Origin: an uncultured bacterium
GTDB taxonomy: Bacteria > Cyanobacteriota > Vampirovibrionia > Gastranaerophilales > Gastranaerophilaceae
Direction: 5' to 3'
NCBI GenBank assembly: GCA_902772945.1
Contig: CACYCU010000024.1
Span: forward strand, 1 to 17,983
Length of the DNA: 17,983 nucleotides
Shown: positions 7,176 to 14,492 of the stretch, piece by piece
How the letters are laid out: each line of letters begins with the position of its first letter
How positions within the stretch are numbered: position 1 is the stretch's first letter
Notes under the pieces: generated by a model
What the model saw: only the letters and a program-made list of their open reading frames with translations
Database searches by the model: none
Told to the model about the DNA's origin: nothing
Program-made: the position numbers and the translations under genes

Positions 7176-8307
7176 TTTGTATGAAAGATATTTGGCAAAA
7201 AAAGCTAAAAAACTCGGAATTTCCGTTGAAGAACTAAAAGCTCGTGGTACATCATCAACAGCAAATTCAGAACAAAATAATGTATCTCAGGGAAATCAGT
7301 ATGTTCAACAAACAATTCAGGATCAGCTGAATGAGCAAAAATCAGCTGAAGTGCAACCTGTCTTGCACCAAGAAACAACAGAGGTGCCTTCATATGTTTT
7401 CGGACCATCAAAAATGTCAGCAATACAAGAAACTCAAAATTTTAATAACAATATAAATGACACAAGAGAAAACAAATTTGCACTAATCGGTTATCCGCTC
7501 GGACATTCTTTATCAAAAGTTATACACGAAGCAGGTTTTAAAAGTCTTGGTGTAAATGCTACATATGATATTCTGGAGACTCCGCCTGACGATTTAGTTG
7601 ACAGATTAAAGTTTTTAAAGACAAGTGGTTATAAAGGTTTTAATGTTACTATTCCGTTAAAGCTTCCAATATCTTTATTTGTGAATGAAGTAGATAAATA
7701 TGCGGATTTAGCAAGAGCAATTAATACAGTGTATATAGAGGCTGATAAATCTTTAAAAGGATATAATACAGACGTAATAGGCTTTAAAAGGGCTATTCCC
7801 GCAGATATAGATTTACGAGGAAAGAGTGTTGCAATTTTGGGCACAGGCGGAGCTGCCCATGCTGCTTGCGTTTCGTTGAGCGAATGCGGTGTGAAAAATA
7901 TAGACTTTTTTACAAGAAATATTCCTAATACGATTGATTTAATGGGATATGTGAGGAGAAAATTTCCGTCCATAACTTTTAACGTGTATCAAATAGAAAA
8001 TATAAGAGCGTTGAGTGAGTATGATATGCTTGTCAATACAACCCCTATTGGTATGCTAGGCAAAGCCGGTGATATGATGCCGGTTGAGGAATATGCTCTA
8101 AAAACATTAAAACCTGAAGCAATTGTTTATGATGTAATTTATAATCCTAAAAAAACAGTTTTGATAAAAGCCGCAGAAAAATTAAAATTGAGAACAATAA
8201 CCGGTCTTGATATGCTTATTTATCAGGCTGTGACTGCTCAAGAAAAATGGTTTGGCAATACTCCTGATTTTAAAGATATGAAAATAGCAGCCTTAGAGGC
8301 TCTTTAG
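7165..8307 (+). CDS. aroE: Shikimate 5-dehydrogenase with N-terminal extension
   Basis: NADP-dependent reduction of 3-dehydroshikimate to shikimate in the chorismate pathway. The catalytic part starts at about residue 104 (KFALIGYPLGHSLSK) and is of normal AroE length (about 275 residues). Visible are the shikimate-binding serines S115/S117, the catalytic lysine K166 in NVTIPLK, D203 in YNTD, the nucleotide loop GTGGAA (226-231), VNTTPIGM, and MLIYQAVTAQEKWFG near the end. The first 103 residues are not part of AroE: a short charged helical stretch (about 3-26, YLAKKAKKLGISVEELKAR) is followed by a Q/N/S/T-rich, probably disordered linker. A good Shine-Dalgarno site supports this start. The gene overlaps topA by 11 nt and ends 1 nt from the convergent permease gene. 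The role of the extension is unknown. Confidence 0.95.
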   Translation: MNPDLYERYLAKKAKKLGISVEELKARGTSSTANSEQNNVSQGNQYVQQTIQDQLNEQKSAEVQPVLHQETTEVPSYVFGPSKMSAIQETQNFNNNINDTRENKFALIGYPLGHSLSKVIHEAGFKSLGVNATYDILETPPDDLVDRLKFLKTSGYKGFNVTIPLKLPISLFVNEVDKYADLARAINTVYIEADKSLKGYNTDVIGFKRAIPADIDLRGKSVAILGTGGAAHAACVSLSECGVKNIDFFTRNIPNTIDLMGYVRRKFPSITFNVYQIENIRALSEYDMLVNTTPIGMLGKAGDMMPVEEYALKTLKPEAIVYDVIYNPKKTVLIKAAEKLKLRTITGLDMLIYQAVTAQEKWFGNTPDFKDMKIAALEAL

Positions 8308-8308
8308 T

Positions 8309-9535
8309 TTATTCATATCTAAGTGCATCAATAGGATTAAGCAAAGATGCTTTGTATGCCGGATAAAATCCGAATATAATTCCGACAAGACCTGAAAAAG
8401 AAAATGAAATTAGTATTGGTAATAAAGTGAATACTACAGGTCTTCCCGTCGTAATACCAAATATCAGAGCAATAACAACTCCTGTTACAACTCCGATTAA
8501 ACCTCCGACAAGTGCTAAAACAAGTGCTTCAACAAGGAATTGCAAACGGATATCCTGAGCTCTTGCACCAATTGCCATTCTTATTCCGATTTCTTTTGTA
8601 CGTTCTGTTACAGAAACTAGCATAATATTCATAACACCAATTCCGCCAACCAGTAATGAAATCGCAGCCACAAATATAAGAAAAATTGTAATAGATTTTA
8701 CATTAGCTTTTAAAGATTCTTGAAATTCTGCATTGTTTCTAATTTCAAAATCATTTGCCTGACTCTTTCCAAGGTTATGTCGGGCTCTTAAAACTTCTTC
8801 AATATCCTGTTCCGCAAGAGCACTATCTTCAACAGATGCTGCTTTTACTAAAATTTGATTAACAGAACCCGGAAAATCTGTGCCGAAAATTTTTCTTTGT
8901 GCTGTTGTAAGTGGAATCAATATCAAATCATCTTGATCGAAAGGTCCTGATTGTCCTTTTGATTTTAATATACCGATAACTTTAAAAGGAACGTTACCTA
9001 TTCTTAAAATTTTGCCTGTTGCATCAATATCCCCGAAGAGTTCAGTTTCAACTGTGGCACCAATTATTGCTACTTTTGCAGCATTTCTGTCATCATCTCT
9101 TGTGAAAGATTTTCCTGTTTCTATTTCATAATTTTTTACATAAAGATATGGTGAGGTTACTCCATATATTGTTGTTTGCCAGTTTTGATTGCCATACATA
9201 ACTTGTTTTGAAGAACTCATAAGTGGTGCAACAGCTTCAACTCCTCGGGCATTCTTTTTAATTGCTTCAGCATCTTTTACACTAAGAGTAGGCTTTGAGC
9301 CCATACCCATTGAAACACCACCTGTTTTTGCCGTAGCTGAGCGAATTGTGAGCAGGTTTGACCCCATAGATTCCATGTTCTCCTGAACTTGTTTGTTTGT
9401 GCCGGAGCCTATTGCTAACATTGCAATAACAGCGGATACACCTATAATTATACCCAAAGATGTCAGTGCTGAGCGCATTTTGTTTACTCTGAGCGATTTT
9501 AAAGCTATTTTTAATGTCGATTTAAAGTCTATCAT
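8309..9535 (-). CDS. MacB/FtsX-type ABC transporter permease
   Basis: Inner-membrane permease of a mechanotransmission-type exporter. The 408-residue protein has a first membrane segment at about 20-43, the large periplasmic MacB core domain (about 45-275), and three membrane segments at about 281-305, 333-358 and 370-393. The FtsX-type cytoplasmic motif SVTERTKEIGIRMAIGA (308-324) and the terminal YPAYKASLLNPIDALRYE are highly typical. Unlike E. coli MacB, it has no fused ATPase domain; the ATPase is the gene just upstream. It is the last gene of the four-gene efflux operon. The ATG has no Shine-Dalgarno site and follows the structured repeat at 9544-9610, so its translation may depend on that structure. 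The substrate cannot be read; MacB relatives export macrolides, peptides, heme precursors or lipoproteins. Confidence 0.93.
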   Translation of the reverse strand: MIDFKSTLKIALKSLRVNKMRSALTSLGIIIGVSAVIAMLAIGSGTNKQVQENMESMGSNLLTIRSATAKTGGVSMGMGSKPTLSVKDAEAIKKNARGVEAVAPLMSSSKQVMYGNQNWQTTIYGVTSPYLYVKNYEIETGKSFTRDDDRNAAKVAIIGATVETELFGDIDATGKILRIGNVPFKVIGILKSKGQSGPFDQDDLILIPLTTAQRKIFGTDFPGSVNQILVKAASVEDSALAEQDIEEVLRARHNLGKSQANDFEIRNNAEFQESLKANVKSITIFLIFVAAISLLVGGIGVMNIMLVSVTERTKEIGIRMAIGARAQDIRLQFLVEALVLALVGGLIGVVTGVVIALIFGITTGRPVVFTLLPILISFSFSGLVGIIFGFYPAYKASLLNPIDALRYE

Positions 9536-9543
9536 ATTTTTAT

Positions 9544-9610
9544 GAGATTCTTCGGCGCTGTTGTATTATTCTGAGCGAAGCGAAGAATCCCAAATGTTTC
9601 GCTCAGAATG
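9544..9610. repeat. Interleaved inverted repeat in the efflux operon
   Basis: Two perfect inverted repeats interlock in the 78-nt gap between ATPase and permease genes. Pair A is ATTCTGAGCGAA (9568-9579) with TTCGCTCAGAAT (9598-9609). Pair B is GATTCTTCG (9546-9554) with CGAAGAATC (9581-9589). Their order B-A-B-A is that of an H-type pseudoknot in the - strand mRNA, ending about 10 nt before the permease ATG. The unit GATTCTTCGCTTCGCTCAGAAT resembles a short palindromic repeat that I recall from many unrelated bacterial genomes. No T-run follows, so it is not a plain terminator. Confidence 0.75.
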
Positions 9611-9613
9611 TTT

Positions 9614-10330
9614 TTATGTTTCTCTGTTTCTGGTTTTTAACCATTCATTTTTTTGTAAATCAGAAATAATTTTTCCGTCTTTAAATTTTAGTATTCTTTT
9701 TGTGTATTGAGCAATATCCGGTTCATGTGTGACTAATACCACAGTTTTACCGTATTTTTCATTTAGATTTACAAAAAATTCCATTACATCAATACTTGTT
9801 TTTGTGTCTAGGTTTCCCGTAGGTTCATCAGCCAATATCAATGGGGCGTCATTCACTAATGCTCTTGCTATTGCAACTCTTTGTTGTTGTCCGCCTGACA
9901 TTTGGGACGGCATATTTGACTCTTTGGCTTCTAAACCAACTATTTTAAGAGCCTTTCTCGCTCTTTCATACCGCTCTTTTTCGGGTATTCCCTTGTAAAT
10001 CATCGGCATTGCAACATTATCAAGAGCTGATGTCCTTGATATTAAATTAAAACCTTGAAAAACAAATCCTATTTTATTGTTTCTGATATCCGAAAGTTGA
10101 TTAGAATTTAGAGAGAATACATCAATTCCGTCCAGATGATATTGACCAGAGGTCGGTTTATCAAGTGTTCCGAGCATATTCATACAAGTAGATTTACCCG
10201 AACCTGATGCTCCCATAATAGCAACAAATTCTCCTTCTTCAATAGAAAAAGAAACGTCATTAAGGGCGTAAAATTTTTCTTCGCCCATTTGATATATTTT
10301 TATTGCATTTTTTACATCAATTAATGTCAT
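9614..10330 (-). CDS. ABC transporter ATP-binding protein (MacB/LolD type)
   Basis: Cytosolic ATPase that drives the adjacent permease. The 238-residue protein has every ABC motif: Walker A GASGSGKST (40-48), Q-loop Q92 (FQGFNL), signature MSGGQQQRVAIARAL (144-157), Walker B LILADE with E169, D-loop GNLD and switch H202 (VTHEP). It belongs to the LolD/MacB group, which pairs with FtsX-type permeases. The ATG directly follows the TAA stop of the membrane fusion protein gene with no spacer, which suggests coupled translation. The permease follows after 78 nt containing the interleaved repeat. The last 15 residues (DLQKNEWLKTRNRET) are a short basic tail beyond the core fold. Confidence 0.96.
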   Translation of the reverse strand: MTLIDVKNAIKIYQMGEEKFYALNDVSFSIEEGEFVAIMGASGSGKSTCMNMLGTLDKPTSGQYHLDGIDVFSLNSNQLSDIRNNKIGFVFQGFNLISRTSALDNVAMPMIYKGIPEKERYERARKALKIVGLEAKESNMPSQMSGGQQQRVAIARALVNDAPLILADEPTGNLDTKTSIDVMEFFVNLNEKYGKTVVLVTHEPDIAQYTKRILKFKDGKIISDLQKNEWLKTRNRET

Positions 10331-11506
10331 TTATAACCTCGGAACTCGAGTCCTTTGTTGTGAAGATTTCTTTTTGTTTTTGTTATCTTGAGCACTAATA
10401 ATAACTTTCATACCTTCTTGAAGTTCGGAAGAGATAACCTCTGTTGAATTGTCGTCATTTGCACCTGTTTCAATTTCTATACGTTTAGGTTTACCGTTTT
10501 CAAGAATCCAAATTCCCTGTTGTTTGTATTTTTGACCGTTAGTTTCAGGAGTGAACTTAAGTGCCAAATTCGGTACACAAAGCACATCTTCGCTTTTGCT
10601 CGTAATGATAGAAACATTAGCAGTCATTCCGGGTTTCAGCTTCAAGTCTTCATTGTCAACGTCAACAATGACAGTATATGTGACAACATTAGAAACAGTT
10701 GTTGGTGAGAGTCTGACTTGTGAGACTTTTCCTTTGAAATCACTGTCAGGGTATCCGTCAAGAGTATATGTAACTTCCTGCCCTTCTTGAACTTTTCCTA
10801 TATCAGCTTCTGAAACGCTAACTTCAATTTGCATTTTAGTTAAATCTTGTGCGATAGTGAACAATTCAGGAGCTTGAAAACTTGCTGCGACCGGTTGACC
10901 AAGGTCGATTTCTCTGGAAATTACTGTTCCGTCAACAGGTGCTATAATTTTCGTATATCCCAAATTTGTTTGTGCTGTTTGTAATGATGCTTGATATTGA
11001 CTTATTTGTGCCCTTGCCGCATTGATTTGTGCTATATCTGCCATATATGTACTATATTTTTCGTCAAGTTCACTTTTTGCAACAAAGTTTTTTGCATATA
11101 AATTTTTGTATCTTTGATATTGTTTTTCATCAAAATCTGCAACAGCCTGCAGCCTTGCCAAATTTGCTTGAGCATTTATTATTTGGGCTTGATTTTGTTG
11201 AACTTGTGCTTCAAAATTAGCGGGGTCGATTTGAGCTAAAAGCTGTCCTTTTTTTACTTCGGAATTATAATCAACATAAATTGCTTTAATAAGTCCCGAT
11301 ACCGTTGAACCGACAGAAACTGTGTTAACAGGATTTATGGTTCCTGATGCTTCAACATATTCTGTAATTGTGCATAAATTAAGATCTTTTGTTTTATATT
11401 TTACTTGATTGCTGCTAACTATGCCCAAGCAGGCTGTAGCTGCAACAATTATTGCAGCACAGGCAAAAAGATATCTTTTTTTAATGTTTTTTAGATTTTC
11501 TATCAT
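10331..11506 (-). CDS. MacA-like periplasmic adaptor (membrane fusion protein)
   Basis: Periplasmic adaptor linking the ABC permease to the TolC-type channel. From the ATG at 11504-11506 it has 391 residues: an N-terminal membrane anchor (about 9-30, RYLFACAAIIVAATACLGIV), a biotinyl-lipoyl half-motif (VEASGTINPVNTVSVGSTVSG), an alpha-helical hairpin rich in Q, N and A (about 90-180), the second lipoyl half (IIAPVDGTVISREIDLGQPV), and the beta-barrel region to KPGMTANVSI. A longer reading from TTG at 11521 adds only MRITR, but that codon overlaps the GAGGA ribosome-binding site, so ATG 11506 is preferred. The start overlaps the tolC-like gene by 26 nt and the stop abuts the ATPase ATG. Length and layout match MacA (about 370 residues). 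Confidence 0.92.
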   Translation of the reverse strand: MIENLKNIKKRYLFACAAIIVAATACLGIVSSNQVKYKTKDLNLCTITEYVEASGTINPVNTVSVGSTVSGLIKAIYVDYNSEVKKGQLLAQIDPANFEAQVQQNQAQIINAQANLARLQAVADFDEKQYQRYKNLYAKNFVAKSELDEKYSTYMADIAQINAARAQISQYQASLQTAQTNLGYTKIIAPVDGTVISREIDLGQPVAASFQAPELFTIAQDLTKMQIEVSVSEADIGKVQEGQEVTYTLDGYPDSDFKGKVSQVRLSPTTVSNVVTYTVIVDVDNEDLKLKPGMTANVSIITSKSEDVLCVPNLALKFTPETNGQKYKQQGIWILENGKPKRIEIETGANDDNSTEVISSELQEGMKVIISAQDNKNKKKSSQQRTRVPRL

Positions 11507-12947
11507 TCTTGTTATCCTCAATAGATGTTGTTACACTTTGTGGAAGTGCAATTGCTTTTTCTAAATTTGCTCTTGCAACATTGTAGTTATAAACAGCTTG
11601 AACATAATTTACTTGAGCATTGTTATAATTAACTTTTGCATCTTGAAGCTCAATGTAATCACCTAAACCAACAGCATATCTGCCGTCAGCAAGCTCAAAA
11701 TTTTCAAGTGTTTGTTTTACTTTTACTGCTAATAATGGTATTTGTTTTTCAAATTGAATCATATTTACATATAAATTTTGAACTTCAAAATATATATCTT
11801 GTTTAGCCATATCAATTTCATTTTCAGCTATTTCAACTTGAACTTTCGCGTTATCAATTCTATGTTTTTGACCTTTAATGTTTACTGAAGAAGATAAGTT
11901 TACTCCAACGTTAAAAGAATTTGAATTGTATTCATTTCTGTATCCGTATCCGGCTCTGGCTGAAATTTCGGGTAAGTATTCTCGTTTTGTGTATTTCAAA
12001 GATTCTTTCATTGCGTTTAATGTTGCATCAAAAGCTTTTAAATCAGGGCGATTCTTATATGCCAGTTTTACAGATTCCTCAAAAGTATAAGGAAAAGGTT
12101 CAAATTCGTAATTTTCAAGAACGTTAATTTTTTCCACTTGAGAGGTTAAGAATGCGTTTCCAACATCTTCAGGCGGTACGCTCATATCGTACTTTTCATC
12201 AATTTTTTCTAAACTTACCGGTGTAAGTTTATGTTCAAAATTGAATGTTTCTGTATTTTCTATTTCATATTCGGGGGCAAAAGCTATATACATAGAGTTG
12301 TTAAGCAAAACGAGAGCATTTTGATAAAGCTTTTCAGAATTAACCAATGTAACTTTTGAATCACTTAAATATACTTCAGCATTAACCAAATCAATTTTGG
12401 ATTTTACGCCTTCATCAAAATAGGCTTTTGTTCGCTGGTAATTTCTTTCATTTATTTGTACATTAGCTTTGTTTATATCAACAGTTGCTTTTGCGGCCAA
12501 TACGCCATAGTAATTGGTTTTTACAGCAAAAATTGTATCTAATACTGTCTTTTCAAAATCATAGAGAGATGCAATTCTGTTAAAATTATACATTCTAATA
12601 TTAGCGTTAGTTTTGCCAAAGTTCCATATCAATTGGTTAATACTGGCTTCTGCTGTATAAGCACCATTGTTGTTAGAATTTCTGTCTGTATGTGTGTCAG
12701 TAAAATTGTATCCTGTTCCAATACCGAGCGTTGGAAAATATCCGGATTTTGCTATTCCAAGATTCCCTTTAGATATTTTATAATTGTATCTTGCTTTTTT
12801 TATTTTTGGACTGTTTTGTAATGCTATATTTATGCAGTCATTAATACCAAGAACGGCGTGCTTTTCTATGCTCATCTGTTCAACAGCGCCGGCTGATAAT
12901 ACAGATAAGCAAACACTTATTAATGCTATTCTTTTTATAAACTTCAA
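11481..12947 (-). CDS. TolC-family outer-membrane efflux channel
   Basis: Outer-membrane channel of a tripartite exporter. The 488-residue precursor has a signal peptide (about 1-21, MKFIKRIALISVCLSVLSAGA) and two related halves of the outer-membrane efflux protein fold: the first begins near GINDCINIALQNSPKIKKA (about 34-52), the second near TFEESVKLAYKNRPDLKAF (about 289-307). Long helical stretches end with the family-typical GLGDYIELQDAKVNYNNAQVNYVQAVYNYNVARANLEKA. The start is a TTG (12945-12947) with a strong AGAGGA site 7 nt upstream. It is the first gene of the operon tolC-like - adaptor - ATPase - permease and has its own -10 box. The C-terminal tail is Asn/Lys-rich. Confidence 0.93.
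   Translation of the reverse strand: MKFIKRIALISVCLSVLSAGAVEQMSIEKHAVLGINDCINIALQNSPKIKKARYNYKISKGNLGIAKSGYFPTLGIGTGYNFTDTHTDRNSNNNGAYTAEASINQLIWNFGKTNANIRMYNFNRIASLYDFEKTVLDTIFAVKTNYYGVLAAKATVDINKANVQINERNYQRTKAYFDEGVKSKIDLVNAEVYLSDSKVTLVNSEKLYQNALVLLNNSMYIAFAPEYEIENTETFNFEHKLTPVSLEKIDEKYDMSVPPEDVGNAFLTSQVEKINVLENYEFEPFPYTFEESVKLAYKNRPDLKAFDATLNAMKESLKYTKREYLPEISARAGYGYRNEYNSNSFNVGVNLSSSVNIKGQKHRIDNAKVQVEIAENEIDMAKQDIYFEVQNLYVNMIQFEKQIPLLAVKVKQTLENFELADGRYAVGLGDYIELQDAKVNYNNAQVNYVQAVYNYNVARANLEKAIALPQSVTTSIEDNKNDRKSKKH
11515..11519 (-). promoter_or_regulatory. Shine-Dalgarno site that fixes the adaptor start
   Basis: GAGGA on the - strand, 8 nt before the ATG at 11504-11506 and inside the 3' end of the tolC-like gene. 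It overlaps the upstream TTG at 11519-11521, so that TTG is unlikely to be the start. Confidence 0.7.
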
Positions 12948-12954
12948 ATAAATT

Positions 12955-12972
12955 TCCTCTTACAATATTATA
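12955..12972 (-). promoter_or_regulatory. Promoter -10 box and ribosome-binding site of the efflux operon
   Basis: A consensus -10 TATAAT lies at 12967-12972 on the - strand. AGAGGA (12955-12960) follows and stands 7 nt before the TTG start. The predicted leader is only some 10-15 nt. No good -35 hexamer is found 16-18 nt upstream, so strength is uncertain. Confidence 0.55.
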
Positions 12973-13031
12973 ACGATAAAGTGCCTAATTTTGTTCATTA
13001 TTTATATTTTGTAATATTTTTGTTTATCAAA

Positions 13032-14492
13032 TTATTCTTTAATTGTCCAAAAATCTTTTTGAAGCATAACCATAAAAGGAATTAATTCAAGACGTCCGAC
13101 AAGCATATTTATAATATAAATAATTTTAGATACAAAGTGCAGACTGTCATAATTGCCCATGGGCCCTGTAGTTACGGCTACTCCTGGGCCTATGTTGCCA
13201 AGCGATGATATTGCACCCGTTAATCCGACAGCGCTGTTATGTTCAAGAATAGAAATTAAAATTGCTGTTGTTCCAAAGATTAAAAAGTAGAAAAATACAA
13301 ATACAATAATTTGTCTTGTTGTTTCCGGCGGAACTGTTTTGTTATCAAGTTTAATATTTACAACAGCATTGGGATGAAGAATTTTTAATATTTCACTTTT
13401 CATTGATTTAAAAATTACAAGCCATCTTGCCATTTTTATACCACCGCCGGCTGAACTTGCACAAGCTCCCATGAACATAACAATGAATAAAAATAATTTA
13501 GATGTATAATTCCATTTCTCAAAATCAACACTTGCAAAACCTGATGATGTTGTAATACTGACTACTTGAAAAATTGCATCTCTTATATTTTCAACAATGT
13601 TTGTGTGATGGTTTAAAAATAGTGATAACGCTATTAGAGCACTCATTATAATTACTGAGAAAAAATATGTTCTAAATTCTTCGTTTTTAAACAAAGAAAA
13701 AGGATTTTTTTGCATTATAGCTTTATATTGAAGATTAAAACTTATACCGGCAATAAACATAAATGTCAAAACTATCCACGTTATACTGGCTGAATGATAG
13801 CCGTATATGCTTTCCGGGTTAGGTGAGAAACCGCCTGCTGATAATGTTGACAAAGAGTTGCAAAGAGCATCAAAAGGTGCCATTCCTTTCCAAATAAGCA
13901 GTGCAATCTCTGCAATTGTTAAGCTCAAATATATTTTCCACAAGGCGGATGCAGTATTTCTAATTCTTGGTGTAAATTTATCCTCAGTAGGACCTGGAGC
14001 TTCGGCAAAAAACATCTGACGTCCTGCAACTGCAAACTGGGGTAATATCGCTATGAATAACACAATAATTCCTAAACCGCCAAGCCATTGAGTTAATCCT
14101 CTCCAAAAGAAAAATGAATGCGGATAATCAAAATTTGTTAAAATAGTTGCGCCTGTTGTTGTTATGCCGGAAACCGCTTCGAATAGCGCATTTATAAAAG
14201 AAAATTTAAAGAATAAATACGGTATTGATGCGATAAATCCGAATACAATCCATGTCATTGCGACTATAAAAAGAGCTTCGGATTTTTTAATGTCGTTTAA
14301 ATTCTCAAGTTCTTTTGCATTGGGAATATATTGCCTCAAAATGTATCCAAAAATTATAGATATTGCTGAAGCTGTAATGAACGGCAGTGTGTTTTCGTGA
14401 TAAAACAAAGAGACGGCGATAGGTGCAAGCATAACAAGCCCTATGTACATCATAACTAATCCTATTGCATTTGCCAGATAATTTAAGCGCAT
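13032..14492 (-). CDS. trkH: TrkH-type potassium uptake channel subunit
   Basis: Inner-membrane K+ channel subunit that works with TrkA. The 486 residues form four membrane-pore-membrane repeats. The four selectivity-filter loops are all present: TTTGAT (111-116), SAGGF (218-222), TSSGF (315-319) and LGNIGPG (431-437), each with the essential glycine. The GACASSAGGGIKMAR stretch (342-356) corresponds to the intramembrane gating loop. Length is normal for TrkH/TrkG (about 485). The ATG lies within the 3' end of trkA (10-nt overlap), with AAGGA 9 nt upstream, so the two subunits are made together. No clear terminator is visible in the 84 nt downstream before the tolC start. Confidence 0.96.
   Translation of the reverse strand: MRLNYLANAIGLVMMYIGLVMLAPIAVSLFYHENTLPFITASAISIIFGYILRQYIPNAKELENLNDIKKSEALFIVAMTWIVFGFIASIPYLFFKFSFINALFEAVSGITTTGATILTNFDYPHSFFFWRGLTQWLGGLGIIVLFIAILPQFAVAGRQMFFAEAPGPTEDKFTPRIRNTASALWKIYLSLTIAEIALLIWKGMAPFDALCNSLSTLSAGGFSPNPESIYGYHSASITWIVLTFMFIAGISFNLQYKAIMQKNPFSLFKNEEFRTYFFSVIIMSALIALSLFLNHHTNIVENIRDAIFQVVSITTSSGFASVDFEKWNYTSKLFLFIVMFMGACASSAGGGIKMARWLVIFKSMKSEILKILHPNAVVNIKLDNKTVPPETTRQIIVFVFFYFLIFGTTAILISILEHNSAVGLTGAISSLGNIGPGVAVTTGPMGNYDSLHFVSKIIYIINMLVGRLELIPFMVMLQKDFWTIKE

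Noticed and set aside
8287..8310. AGCC-TTAGA-GGCT hairpin followed by CTTTAGTTT at the end of aroE as a terminator
   Set aside because: Only 4 bp of stem and a broken T-run; too weak to call an intrinsic terminator.
11507..11521. TTG 11521 as the start of the membrane fusion protein
   Set aside because: The TTG overlaps the GAGGA site that is well placed for ATG 11506, so the shorter reading is preferred.
12976..13030. A/T-rich imperfect palindrome downstream of trkH as a terminator
   Set aside because: It has no G/C pairs to hold a stem and is what any such A/T-rich spacer would contain by chance.
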